Source: Hysterangium stoloniferum (lineage: Eukaryota; Basidiomycota; Agaricomycetes; Hysterangiales; Hysterangiaceae). From it: a DNA stretch of 64,000 nucleotides. Within the stretch, counting starts at the first letter, position 1, and each line of letters starts with the position of its first letter. The stretch is from positions 98,023 through 162,022 of the forward strand of contig WHVD01000177.1 of assembly GCA_015178975.1 (NCBI GenBank), in the 5' to 3' direction. Shown here in pieces: positions 38,301 to 49,610 of the stretch. The notes beneath the pieces were generated by a model that saw only the letters and a list, made by a program, of their open reading frames with translations, was not told where the DNA came from and did no database searches. A program made the position numbers and the translations under genes.

Positions 38301-38485
38301 GATACGACTTCGAGGCTGAAAACCCGAAGATAGCGGGTGCGTTTACACTTTTCAATACTCTCACTAGCGTATCTCAAGCTACCGTATTAGCGGAAATTGT
38401 GCGAAGTATCAGGGATCTTCGATCGAAGCGCGTAGACAGAACCTCTACCGTGGGGCGCTCCCGACGGAGTCGACCTCCGACATAG
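35368..38485 (+). CDS. SIN1: TORC2 subunit SIN1/AVO1
   Basis: Predicted scaffold of TOR complex 2, which controls AGC kinases at the plasma membrane. A tiny first exon (MSLLTDP, 35368-35390) splices into DYLIHQLRLTYLRHVDDPYG, the conserved N-terminus. A long, low-complexity Ser/Pro-rich region follows. The CRIM substrate-binding domain spans about 36730-37190 (SELYALISSRSNPLSLEIVY, ARPDATVEEVIGFALWTYWE, GWSLRVTEDGDVDDDFP). A Ras-binding-like segment (FLRVRVDEKTDVHF, then SMYMEEVLENVCRKRRID) is next. The C-terminal PH domain reads YKKYTVYRKMPMLVVRHERIL and ends with FTLFNTLTSVSQATVLAEIV. The stop is at 38483-38485. About ten introns are present; the one near 36213-36275 is less certain. Confidence 0.92.
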
Positions 38486-38946
38486 TCTATCCGCTCACTG
38501 TTTTAAGGGCAATTGCGGGTGTGGAAATGTGCATTGTAGCCATATTGTATAAACATCATCCATGTATTCTTAAAGCCTCTTTCCTTTGCCACTTATCAAC
38601 CATTTTTGTATAACGTTGTATTGTGAATAGGTTGCCTTAGTCACAGGGTGGATAGACTGACATGGATCACACACAGCCTGAGGTTAACGTTGATCATAGT
38701 TGTGAAGTCATACATATGTACAAGTATTTGTCGATTGCATATTTCGGGCGCGAGTACACTCTTTAAATGTAAATCGATTTTGTGAGGTGTTAAAACATTT
38801 AAAAAATCCACTTACGCTGAAAAAATAAAAACTACTGTATCCTTGTGAGCATCTGTACAACCGAGCTTACTTCGAATGTCCTCAAGCACGTGACGGCTCC
38901 ATTACGTAATGCCATAGAGAAATTGTCTCTGGGTATCTACATTCTT
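38486..38946. other. Intergenic region between SIN1 and SLU7
   Basis: No gene is seen. The SLU7-proximal end holds CACGTGA at 38887-38893 and, just after it, the palindrome ATTACGTAAT (38901-38910), within 60 bp of the SLU7 start. Both are candidate factor sites. Confidence 0.45.
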
Positions 38947-40899
38947 ATGGCCACAGCGAACACATCAGGTAAGTATCACTGTCCTCTCAGCTCCATGATT
39001 TTATGCTCATGAATTAAACTCGTCATAGCGGTTGGAAAACTTTCTCGCGAAGAGTTTCGGCGACAGAAGGACCTCGATGCCGCTCGTAAGGCTGGTACAG
39101 CACCCGCCGCCCTCGACGAGGAGGGAAAGGCAATCAATCCTCATATTCCCCAATACATATCTCAGGCGCCCTGGTATCTCGACACTGGTAAGCCATCCCT
39201 TGCTCACCAACGTCGTCCTGTCGCGGGAGACGAACCATCGAGCACCCTCGACGAACCGTTTGCTCGTGGCCAGAAGGCGGGCCCGGCAGCTACCAAGTAT
39301 CGCAAGGGTGCTTGTGAGAACTGCGGTGCCATGACACATAAGCGGCAGGATTGCTTGGAACGCCCTCGGAAGAAAGGCGCGAAATTCACGGGCAAAGACA
39401 TCCAGGCGGACGAGATCATCCAGGATGTGAAAGCGGGCTACGCAGCTAAACGAGACCGTTGGAGCGGCTACGATCCAGCCGAGCATAAGCGGATATATGA
39501 CGAGTATGCTGCCATTGAGGAAGCGCGGCAGAAGCTTCGGGAGGAGGAAATTGATAATCAAACTACCACAGATTTAGCTGCTGTACGAAAGGTAGCTAAA
39601 GCCAAGACGCGAGGTGATGATGAATTCGGATCCAGTGATGAAGAGGATGAGGATGAGGATAAATATGCCGATGCGGCCGACGCCGTTGGTCAAAAGATGG
39701 ACACCAAAACTCGAATTACAGTCCGTAATCTGCGTATACGAGAGGACACGGCCAAGTACCTCCGGAATCTTGACCCAGAAAGCGCGTACTACGATCCGAA
39801 GACGCGTTCTATGCGTGAGGCTCCTGACAAAAACGTACCAGCTGAAGAGGTAAGACATTTCTTGGTGATTTTCTCTGTTTGATTAATGGCGATTTTTTCA
39901 GGCACTCTTTGCCGGAGATAATTTCTTACGACATACAGGTGAGGCCGTCGACGTTGAAAAGCTACAACTTTTTGCTTGGCAATCGGCGGCACGGGGCAAT
40001 GACGTTCATCTTCACGCCAATCCCACCGCCGGTGAAATTCTTCACCAAGAATATAAGGAGAAGAAGGAGAAGCTTAAGGATACAAACAAAGTTGGGATTC
40101 TTGCTAAGTATGGGGGAGCGGAATATCTGCAGCGAGTTTCAAAAGAACTTTTAACTGGTCAAACAGAAGAATATGTCGAATATTCTCGTACTGGTCAAGT
40201 TGTCAAAGGGAGGGAGCGCGTTAAACACCGTTCAAAATATGCCGAAGATGGTTTGTGGTTTTCTTATCACTATTCTAAATTTTGTAGCTCACATCTTTTC
40301 AGTATTAATTAATAATCATACGGCTGTTTGGGGATCATTTTATGATCTAACGACTGGCACGTGGGGGTATGGATGCTGTCACTCCACCATGCATGCGTCA
40401 TATTGTGCAGGTGAAGCTGCCATTGCAGCTGCAGAAGCATCGAGTGCTCAGAACCTTTTGGTTCACCCGCCGCCTTCAGACCGTGAACGAGAGAAGCAAT
40501 CTCGTTCCATGATGGAACAACATTTGGAGCGAATCTCCCGGAAAGGGAAGGATAAGGAACGTGATCTTGAGGAACCTTCATCATTAGCGAAGAAACATCT
40601 TGGAGAAGGCGATATCCATCTCGACAAAGATAAATTGGCCGACGCGATCAAGGCCGAGCGCGAAAAGAAACGGAAAGTAGGGAGGTATGACGATGATGAG
40701 GCTCCTCCTGGGAAGCGGAAGAAATATCAAGATGGATTTTCAAGTTCAAATCAAGAGGTTACTGAGGAAGAGCTGGGTACGTCATGTGATTATTTTAACC
40801 AGTTAAAACAATAACATTGTGGCTGCAGAGGCCTACCGTATGAACCGACGTGCTGGCTTCGATGATCCCATGTTCGGCTATGTAGATAAGGAGGCGTAA
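38947..40899 (+). CDS. SLU7: Pre-mRNA splicing factor SLU7
   Basis: Second-step splicing factor that helps select the 3' splice site. A 22-nt first exon (MATANTS plus one base) splices into AVGKLSREEFRRQKDLDAAR. INPHIPQYISQAPWYLDTG is a SLU7 signature. The zinc knuckle is complete: CENCGAMTHKRQDC (CX2CX4HX4C) near 39315. Next are FTGKDIQADEI, WSGYDPAEHKRIYDEYA, an acidic SSDEEDEDED tract, and RNLRIREDTAKYLRNLDPES with AYYDPKTRSMR. The later exons hold VHLHANPTAGEILHQEYKEK, YGGAEYLQRVSKELLTGQTE, TAVWGSFYDLTTGTWGYGCC and a Lys/Arg-rich nuclear C-terminus. The stop is TAA 40897-40899. Length and domain order are those of the family. Confidence 0.95.
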
Positions 40900-41590
40900 A
40901 GGTCGATGCTTTGACCATGTACTTGCTAACCATTGTATCTTAATAGTAAACACGAGTTTGATGGAGTGCTTTCGTCTTGATTTGGATATCGATGTTAACT
41001 GGATAAAGCCGTTTCAATACTGAAATATGGATGAGGCTCTTGCATACTGCGAAACAAGTAACCACTGTAGATGCTTAGTTGCCTTACATTCCACTTACAT
41101 ATCAAATCTCTTTGGCTTGATTCTACTTTTCCCATCTTATTAACACCTTCAAACCCCCGACCCTGTTGGACATACCTAGAAGTTTTTTGTGTTCGGGCAT
41201 TCGCCAAGTTGCGAAAAGTGTGTACAGAATCCAGACATTTCATGTGAAAGCTACTATTGTGGTTGGATTTTTTCTCATTCCGTTCCCACAATGGAAGGGC
41301 TGATACCTTTATACGAACTGTTCATTCCAGGGTGCTGTGCGGTTCGGAGGCCAGTCAATGCAAGAGTTTTTGGACGGGATGGATCTTCAAAGAACAACTT
41401 ATGTACTTTATGTTCAGTTGACGATATACAATCATTATGGCTCGTAGCAACTGGCAGGCGTATATACAAAAGCGGACAATTTCTGTCCGAAATCGAGTCC
41501 ACACTTCGAAGGAAGATTTCGTGAAGAAATACAGCGAATAAAGGGGCCAAGAAAAGGAAGAAGATAATATCTTTTGCTGCAAAAAGTAAC
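40900..41590. other. Intergenic region between SLU7 and PRP3
   Basis: A convergent 3' flank of about 690 bp. Only short frames are present, the longest of which overlap the PRP3 tail in antisense. No gene or repeat is seen. Confidence 0.5.
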
Positions 41591-43835
41591 CTAAAACAGC
41601 TCATCCTCCTGCGGCCGCCAATTCTTCGCCATATCCCACTGTCCAGCCAACTTCGTCCCAAGAACCTCCTTCGCAGCCCCATCCGTCGGACAACTCTTCG
41701 GTTTGAAGCTTCTGAATGCTCGGTCAGCGATCTGCCCTTCCCAGACTAGATCACAACGGTTATCTTCCAGGGACACCACACCCGCGTCGGTCATCACTTC
41801 TTTACCTTTCCCCTTTCCCACGTCTGCGTCTGCGCCTGCACCTTCATCATCATCATCATTTTCAATTTCAATGTCTTCCTCGCCTCGAGGTCGCGCGGCT
41901 TCGGTCCATTGCATACGGTGCAGCAGGAGTCGCTTGTATTGTTTAATGAATCTAGGCGCTCCCTCAACGTATACAAGATTGAATGAGGGGTTGAAGATGC
42001 AAAGGCCGGTGAGATTATATTGTTCGGCGTTTTTGCGTACTTTGAAACGGTGGGATGGGTCTGAAAGAATCTTGATTCTACAGGCAACGTCAACGTATAT
42101 CAATTTTCCATCTCCCCATAAACCAATAAAAGGATGGACATACTTGAACGCAGCTGCAGCCAAGCCCTTCCGCTCTTCTTCATTTTTTTTGTTCTCGATC
42201 TTTTCTTTACGTTGCTCATCAGTGAGCTTGCGCTCTGCGTTCATCTTATCATGCTGATGTTTTCGCATTGCAACTTCTCGTCGGACTCGAGCCTCCACCT
42301 TGGTCGGGTCTTGCACGGCATCGGTGGTGAGGACTTTCATAAGATTGGACAAGCGGACTGAATAAAAAGCCATTAACTAATGTGATCAGACGGAGGACAA
42401 CTAGAATGATATACCTTTCGGGGGGTCCGGAGGCACAAGGCCCATCCGGATCCTGTCTCGTTTGTCCTGCAATTCAGCCTGTCGGCGCTGCTTTCTCATC
42501 TTCTTTTGTTCCTGTTATACGCATAGTGATTAGCTTACCGGATGGAATCAGTAAAACAGCAAACCTTCTTTGTGAGCATCAACGGCTTCAAAGTAACCTT
42601 ACTCTTGTCTCCGCTTCCAGGGATAGGAATCGGATGTTGAACATAAATAGTGATTGGAGAGCCAGGCTTGCGTATATTCAACGCTGACATGCCCAGAGCT
42701 AGATCGTCATACATCTTGTTGGGCAACAGGGTAGCATCCCACCATTCTGCTGCAGGGGGGGCTTCGCGCTGGAAAAACTTGGTGAGCATCGGCATACTTT
42801 ATCAAAATGTCTTGATACGTACACGGACACTCTTCTCTGCAACTTCGAACTCGCTATCCAGACCAGCCTTCTTTGCACTGTCCGCAATACGTTGCTTAAG
42901 TTCCTCCAATTGCGCCTGACACCTCTGTTAGATGGATACACGAAGGCGAAAAGTGGCTGTACGCACTTCCTGTCTGATCTGGTTGCCCAAAGCAATATAC
43001 TTTCCCTTTTGATTGAACCTGAAGCTACGTCCGATTTTTTCTTTAGGAGTGCCATCAAATCCACTCTCCTTGGTACTGCTGGAAGCGGCGGCATTCGAAT
43101 AGGGATTTGCTTTCGCCTCAATTGGAATAATCGGGGCAGCGGGGGGTGGAGTGGGTGCATTACGGACGTTAGCCTTAATCGATGCGAATTTTGGTTGCAT
43201 AGGTTTATAACGATCTTTCTTGGACTGGGGCGCAGGCGCGGTCGTATCTAATAATAATGGATGGGCCGCCATTTTTAATCCCACACCTTGCGGCGCCGGT
43301 TCGACACCAGCTTTCTTTTTGCCACCTTGAGCAAGCGTCTGGAAATGTTATAAGAATGGGGAGTAGTAAGAATGCTAAAACTGACCAAGTATGGATTATC
43401 CTTGATGGCCACCCTATTCTGGAATTCTGCTACTTTGCGTTTCGCTTCTGCCACTCGTCTAGCAAGGTCATCCGACATCACAGGCGGGATTGTAGGTCCG
43501 ACTCTAGAAATCGATGCAGCTGATGCTGACACTGGTGTATTGATACTTGCAGTACGACCAGCTGTTATGGCTGCCATTTTGGCGGCGATTTCGGCCCTCT
43601 TTTGTGCAATGAGAGCATCTGCGGAAACCTGAAACACGACTCAACTTTGTGCAAGACGCACTTGCATAGTTAAGCACTCACTGGTGGCGCAGATATAACT
43701 CCGTTGGATGGGGTCTGGTGCGAAAAGGAGGGTTATAGAATTTTGGTCAGAGAACGTGCGAAGTATTCACCTTGAGGAGGAAGAGGATGCACTCACAGAT
43801 TCACTAGATAATACTTCTGTCAGTTCGCATGTCAT
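41591..43835 (-). CDS. PRP3: U4/U6 small nuclear ribonucleoprotein PRP3
   Basis: Core U4/U6 snRNP protein needed for tri-snRNP assembly. The N-terminal part has VSADALIAQKRAEIAAKMAA (near 43620) and MSDDLARRVAEAKRKVAEFQ. A linker with SKKDRYKPMQPKFASIKANV and RSFRFNQKGKYIALGNQIRQ follows (43000-43280). The conserved Prp3 and DUF1115-type C-terminal domain includes DPTKVEARVRREVAMRKHQH, ERKLTDEQRKEKIENKKNEE, LTGLCIFNPSFNLVYVEGAP, FIKQYKRLLLHRMQW and LVWEGQIADRAFRSFKPKSC. The protein ends NWRPQEDELF at TAA 41591-41593. The start at 43835 (MTCELTEVLSSES) is tentative, chosen because it joins in phase to the exon TPSNGVISAPP. Its promoter is shared with the divergent uL16m gene. Confidence 0.92.
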
Positions 43836-43980
43836 TCAACTAAATATAACAGCAGACCTTTTATGTTTCTTAGATGTACTAGTTACATCGCCGTCATATG
43901 GTCTCTTTGCACTCATCGTTGGATGGTTGCTTGTGACGACTTAGAATCGAATTCAAACTCAGCCGAATCTGGGGACAACC

Positions 43981-44709
43981 ATGTCCTTCCTTCGCTCTCT
44001 TTTGTCTCCTCTTCGACCAACAATTCCGCCATTTGCCTCAATATCTGTGTTTAACTATGGACAAACTCGTGGACGAGCACAGCTTGCACCCAAAGCGGTC
44101 AAATACATGAAACGGCATAAGGGAAAGCTTCCCATTCCGATTGGTGGTTCCACAAAAGGCACTACATTGGCATATGGAGACTATGGGATCCGGATACGAG
44201 GCAATGGAATGCGATTCAGTGCAAAGCAGCTGACTACTGCGCAGGAGGTGCTAAAGCGGAAGTTAAAGAGCATCAAGAACGCAAAAGTCTATCTGAGGCT
44301 GTTTCCCGACGTTCCCGTCTGCGTGAAGGTAATTCAAGAACTGGCTCTTATATGTCTACTAAATACCTCGGCGCGAATTCAGGGTAATGAAACTCGTATG
44401 GGAAAGGGAAAGGGTGCTTTCGAGTTTTGGGCAACAAGGGTGGGGCCTGCTCGCGTTATTTTTGAGATTGGCACACCTCCTGGCACACCTCAAATACGAG
44501 AGGAGCTCGCTCGAGATGGTAAGTGGATTTGTTGTCATTTCTATTGCAGTGATTTACCTTTTCTAGCCTTACGGCAAGCAAGCGACAAGCTGCCATGTAC
44601 GACGGAGTTTATCACCCGAGCCACTCCCCCTCGATTGGGAAACTTGGACATCTTTCCAGAACCACTATCACCTGTACCTACAACACGGACAGAGTTAACG
44701 GCGTCATAA
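43981..44709 (+). CDS. MRPL16: Mitochondrial large-subunit ribosomal protein uL16m
   Basis: Mitochondrial ribosomal protein L16, a component near the peptidyl transferase centre. The start at 43981 gives a basic, hydroxyl-rich targeting-like N-terminus (MSFLRSLLSPLRPTIPPF). The L16 core follows: RGRAQLAPKAVKYMKRHKGK, YGDYGIRIRGNGMRFSAKQL, an intron near 44329-44383, then ETRMGKGKGAFEFWATRV, which carries the L16 GKGKG motif, and ARVIFEIGTPPGTPQIREEL. The last exon reads ALRQASDKLPCTTEFITRAT and a short tail to TAA 44707-44709. The N-terminus lies about 145 bp from the proposed PRP3 start. Confidence 0.92.
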   Translation: MSFLRSLLSPLRPTIPPFASISVFNYGQTRGRAQLAPKAVKYMKRHKGKLPIPIGGSTKGTTLAYGDYGIRIRGNGMRFSAKQLTTAQEVLKRKLKSIKNAKVYLRLFPDVPVCVKVIQELALICLLNTSARIQGNETRMGKGKGAFEFWATRVGPARVIFEIGTPPGTPQIREELARDGKWICCHFYCSDLPFLALRQASDKLPCTTEFITRATPPRLGNLDIFPEPLSPVPTTRTELTAS

Positions 44710-44922
44710 TAACATTACTTGTACTAATTCTCGATACCATCGAAAGAAGCCTTTGAGGGATTGACTGAACTCCTTTGCAATCTTTGAAGGTGACCTCCGG
44801 AATGGTTATATAAATAAATGCTCTTTAGTGTGGTAAATCACTATATATGCTGCAATCTTCGACTATTATACATATCCTAAACGATATAATTATAGTATTA
44901 ATAAAATGGCTGCAATAAGTCG
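44710..44922. other. Short convergent 3' region
   Basis: Just 213 bp separates the uL16m stop and the stop of the gene at 44923. AT-rich, with AATAAA-type words (ATAAATAAATG near 44810, TAATAAAATG near 44900) usable as processing signals on either strand. Confidence 0.4.
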
Positions 44923-47622
44923 CTAACGCCGTTTAATTTGTGCTAACCAACGGCGACAATAATCCTTCATTCTTGGCACATCCCGTTCAGCATCACTGAT
45001 GTCCACTGCGTCAATGTGTCTACCACTCCCATGGCAATCGTCACAGGGCCCTTCGACACGCTGAGATGTAGGACCCATCTGACGGATAGTTATCCAGGTG
45101 CCACCCCCTGAACAGGAGCGGCATGTCTGCGAATTCAATCTTGAAGAACTAGGTAAACGCCCAGTATGTCGAATGTCAGAGCCAACCCCTGAACTGTCGA
45201 CATTTGTAACTTGGACGAGTTGCCGACTATCCCGTTTAAGACATAGCTAGTTAGTCTTGAGAATCACAGCGCTGAAGATACCCACTTACGAGTCATGGGT
45301 GTAATACCTAGAGCACAAATGTCAATCCGTGGCTACGCGTCAACTCTCACGGATAGGACTCACTTGTATCGAGCTACTTCGGCTTTACCGCCAGGTGGTG
45401 GATCGTTTTCCCGTGAACAAGGGGTTGCAGATCTTGAGAAATAAGTTAGCGAGTTTCCAATCATTCCGCTGTAGACGGCGAGTTACTTCTGAGTCTTTTG
45501 GCCATGTCTTACGTTACTGTGGGATGTTCCTTTCATGAATAAAATACACTCATAAGACCAGAATTGACTCACGCTTGTTGGGACTGGACACCCTTCCCAT
45601 AATCGAAAGCACCACTACACCCATTGGGGACCAATGGCCTCACGGATGAATGCGTTTCGGGACTGCAGATCCCCTTATTAGTGGAGTAAAGTCAATGGAT
45701 GGTCACCCTTCTTACTAGGAACGCATCCGGACCTGTGAGGTAAACGCCATGATTGTGGAATCACTTATGACATGAGAAGGTAAATGTGGTGTCAGCTTTA
45801 ACACCTCATTACTCACGAGCTATATCCACTTCTAGAAATATTCATGCCAAACATGAGATATATGATTCAAGAGTTCAAATGGATATAGACTAACGAATCA
45901 TCCTCTTCTGTCGAAGAGCCTAGGTTATAGCGTGAAACTTGTGGTCGGAGTACGTGGTTGCCTCGTATGGCGAATTGACCACGCCTCGAAGAGTCTTCGG
46001 GTAAGACACGTGGTGTATCCAAGTTAGCATGACTGGGGCTGCCTCTCAACTTTGGTGTGCCCAAGTTAGCATGACTGGTGCTACCTCTTAACTTTGGTGT
46101 ACCCAAGTTAGCATGACTGGGGCTGCCTTTCAACTTTGATGCGCTTTGCGAAACATAAGGATCTTGTCTTCCCAAGGAAGTATAAACCTCTGCGTGGTGT
46201 TTTTCGCGAGGGGACCGTTTAGGTAAGTCAACGACAGTGATCTTATGTGGTTCTTCTGCTGGCGGGCGGTGTGGTTTTTCAAACGATTGGAGGAAACGCT
46301 TATTATGTGATCTGTAAAGTTCAAATAATGGGCCTATATGGTCTCTGCTCCGCGACGCCGTCGATCTATGTGGTTGAGACGCGAGTTGTGATAAACCTTG
46401 TCTGGACTTCTTTATGCTATAATTGCACTGGGAGCTAAGCTTCTTCAACGGTTCGATCAAGGACTCTCGAGCCTAGGACATTAACGAGGTACAATAAGAT
46501 GTAAATCGCACAAGGCATCGACAATTCTAACTTACATTTAAGGACCGGAGATCCCGCCCCAGCGCTTCTATTCTACGCCTTAATTCAGATGTAGATTGCG
46601 AGCTGGATCGTGAGCCATTGACTTTATTTGAAGGCCGATCCCGTATATCGGGCTGCATGGTGGAGAGAAAAGGTCAGATGATCATAATAGTAGCGGTGCC
46701 ACTTTTAGGATCAATACCTTCCAAACAATGATATCCTCAGCTTCATCATATAAAGCATTTGCTCTCTTATTCGCCAATTGTCTGATGGGAGTGCTGTTTG
46801 CCGTCTTGGTTTGACAACTCTGTGCAGTAGTCATTAATCAGGCTCGGAACATTGTTAATCCCATTAATATGTCTCGAAGGTGTACCTTTAGAGTAGTGAG
46901 ATCCTTCCCTAGGGCATCGATCTTGCTCTTGATAGAAACAGTCTCATTGTGCATGATCAAGTCGCTTTGGAGCTATACAAAGGTAAATTAGTGCCGGAAT
47001 ATATAAGCAATTTATCAATCCACCTTGAAGAGCTCCAAAGCCACATCAATCCGCTTATTGCAGTCATTAATTATTTGAGCATTCATTCCCCATAGTGTGC
47101 GAATAAAACTGCCAGTGGCTCCCTGACTCGTAATGGCTTGAATGGTCTCTTTAATATGACCAGCCGTGCTATATCCAAACCATTTGGTTTTCAGTAACAA
47201 TATGTAAAGAAATTCATGACATGACAGCTCACACGCAAAAATCCTTGATGTAGTTCTGCATTTCTTTAGACATTAACTTGTTACATTGGGAAGAGACGGT
47301 GTGGCATAGATTACATAGTCGTTCGGCCAGATTAAATGCATCTTCGAGATTACTTCTCGCATTCTGAAATTTCAATCAGGGGTAAATACAGTTACAAAGG
47401 CATCTTGCACAGAAAACAAGGAGCGATGTAAACGGAGAGAGAGAAACGCGCCTTCAATGTATCAACAACAACCTTCAACACTGCTATAACAGGAGATAAG
47501 CCAAGGAAGTGTGAGCTAGACAAGATCATATCAATCGAATTGATAGAGCTTGCTAATCGCTCGAGACGTTGGAGATGTTTACTGTTGGAGGTACGGACGG
47601 AATTATGTGCTGGCGGGGACAT
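44923..47622 (-). CDS. Helical, repeat-containing protein with a C-terminal DnaJ-type cysteine motif, function unknown
   Basis: A multi-exon gene that I do not recognise by name. The start at 47622 gives MSPPAHNSVRTSNSKHLQRL and an alpha-helical N-terminal domain (IAVLKVVVDTLK, then SNLEDAFNLAERLC, then TAGHIKETIQAITSQG and FIRTLWGMNAQIINDCNKR). It loosely resembles the helical-bundle domains found at the front of fungal STAND and MLKL-like proteins, but I cannot assign it. Coiled-coil-like exons follow (SDLIMHNETVSIKSKIDALG; SELRRRIEALGRDLRSLN). A basic, Ser-rich part includes three tandem 14-residue repeats. The final exon ends with two CxxCxGxG units (CRSCSGGG and CDDCHGSG), the zinc-binding pattern of DnaJ, and a stop at 44923. 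The small exons between 45200 and 45860 are uncertain, and one intron near 47450 may use a GC donor. Confidence 0.7.
46011..46136 (-). repeat. Three tandem 42-bp coding repeats
   Basis: Three head-to-tail 42-bp units encode KLKGSPSHANLGTP, KLRGSTSHANLGTP and KLRGSPSHANLDTP on the minus strand, inside the helical protein gene. The units differ by only a few bases, so the expansion looks recent and could vary between strains. Confidence 0.9.
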
Positions 47623-47794
47623 TGTCAAGGAGACAGCTGGAGGGGGGAGAGTATTCCTTATCCGAAGAAGTTTGTATACTGTCAATCTGCACAGGTTTGC
47701 TGTGACAACATCCCCAGCTTAGTTACGTTTGATACACATTGAAAGGTGTCTAACCCGCAAAGGATGCCTTGTCAAATTACATGGCTACATGGCG

Positions 47795-47801
47795 CACGTG
47801 A
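47795..47801. promoter_or_regulatory. CACGTGA box upstream of the helical protein gene
   Basis: CACGTGA (TCACGTG on the minus strand) lies 173 bp upstream of the start at 47622. Confidence 0.3.
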
Positions 47802-49036
47802 TTGCATATATATGACGAAGTAAAATCATTTTGAAAAGGGGATAACTTAGGTGACGGCATAGATTGGCACCAAACAGCGCCTGTAAAACTGTCATGAGTG
47901 ATCGGAAAACTGTCGGCGGGGGTACTTGTCTTCCGGCGTTTGTGATTATTCGCTATCGCAAGGAACGAGAAGCAGAAATTAAATATTTCCATAGAAGATA
48001 GGGTGACAGCAATGTTCGGCGGACCGAAATCCCGGGTCTAAGGTGATGGAATACCAACACACGAGGCTCACACATTCTCGTGCAATAGGCGTCTAACTTA
48101 AATGTCATGGATAAGTTTATGCGTACTGCATCATTAGCGACTTAATGTGGTATCACTGATATCGGAGCCTCCATTATGCCTATTGCTACCGATTTACTAC
48201 TCATCCAATATAACTTCAACTCGTGATCTGCTTCACAAGATTTTTTTGAGGACCTCTCTTCAGCACTGGTCATCTGTCTGCACTTATTTCATACTTATCC
48301 TCCATTTCAGAAATATGTATTACAAAGGCTGTAAACAGTCTCAGTGGTGAAGATATCAGACAGCGGACGATTTCGTGGAGTGTTCTTCAGCTGATTAGAC
48401 AGTAGAAGCTCCCCGCAGTGCTGTGAAATTTAAGGACCATATGTCCAGTAGTTACATTAGTTTCCCGACAATTTTCATGCATCTAAATATCATATTAGGT
48501 GAAAGGCTCCATAATCTGGACGCTCAGCGATGACAACATACATATTTTTTAATAGTGCACAATAAATTTGACGGAAAACCTTCGTATCATTGTAAACCTA
48601 TGAACCGTCATCTATCGCGCCAATTACACGGGTCATGGAAACCGTTGCGTGCGTACCAGATGTGGAATCGTTCACTGTAGTCACACAGGACGAACCAATC
48701 GGCGAGTCGCCGCAGTTACGAGTTGTAATATCAATGTATGTCATCTAGCTTTGAGAATGGTTTACATAATTAGTATATACATACATTTGTTGGAGGGTCA
48801 AGCTGGAGGATATCGTCATACTGGAGCAACCGGGGTTGAGTCGGTCAGGTTCTCTAGTCGGCAATCCGGCTTGCCGAAATTTTCGAGAACTTAGATATTG
48901 TCAATTGCCATCATTGATCCTCTCGTGAGCTGTCTCAGATGACGGCCGTTCATTGACGAAAGCAGCACGTAAGGCTGTTTATGTAAAGTGGAGTCGTGCT
49001 TCGGAGAAAGAAAAGGCTGTACACATCGCATGAGGA

Positions 49037-49039
<3 letters not shown>
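47802..49039. other. Intergenic region, no gene seen
   Basis: About 1.2 kb where no coding region or repeat could be supported. It marks the change from gene-dense DNA on the left to transposon-dense DNA on the right. Confidence 0.5.
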
Positions 49040-49068
<29 letters not shown>

Positions 49069-49610
49069 GTTGTATTTGTATCCCGCTTCAAGCAACAATG
49101 GCTAACTGCGGCTAGGGGGTGGAAAAGCCCCCAGAGAAACTATGCTACGGTGGTAAGACGTTCCGAGTGAGCTTCGTGGCTACGATGGATTTTAGAGGGC
49201 TCGAGTCAGGGTGGGGACGGTGAAAGTCGGCGTACGGAGTTAGATGTAGCTAGAAAGAGAAAAAGAGAAAGAAGACCAAGAAAGGGGTATGTACATCGGC
49301 CATGGCGTTCAGGGACGATCTGTTGTGGAGGGATTGTGGGAGAGGTGTGGGGCGAGCGGGGGAGTCGGCGTCGCGACGGAGCCAGGTGGCTCTAAGGAGG
49401 TTCGTAAGGGCGTGGTGCAAAGGCAGAGGTTTGGCAGATAAATTTTGCAACTGCTCTGAGCCCAGACTTTGTACCCAGCAGAAAGGCCAGGTCAAGACCG
49501 CGTGAGACCTTTCGTAGGGGCCCACGCCAGTCTTCGTAAAGGGGGCAACTCGTTAAGATGTGGTCGCGCGTTTGGAGGGGTACTCTACGAACGTGGTTTT
49601 CCACTAGTCG
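49040..49610 (-). mobile_element. 5'-truncated non-LTR retrotransposon (LINE) 3' end with poly(A) tail
   Basis: On the minus strand a frame at 49392-49604 reads NHVRRVPLQTRDHILTSCPL followed by YEDWRGPL and LLGTKSGLRAVAKFICQTSA. The pattern TRDHILxxCPxY with a later LGTKxGLxALxxFI is typical of the extreme C-terminus of LINE polyproteins in mushroom genomes (zinc-binding block after the RNase H region). The frame stops at 49392, followed by about 320 bp of noncoding sequence and a pure run of 29 T at 49040-49068, which is the element's poly(A) tail read from the other strand. The 5' boundary near 49610 is approximate, and no flanking target duplication was found. Confidence 0.7.

Noticed and set aside
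41703-42257. 184-codon plus-strand frame opposite PRP3
   Set aside because: Antisense shadow of the conserved PRP3 C-terminal exon, with low-complexity Ser/Leu content.
49250-49525. 91-codon minus frame overlapping the LINE end
   Set aside because: It is a different frame of the same LINE sequence; the frame at 49392-49604 carries the family motif.
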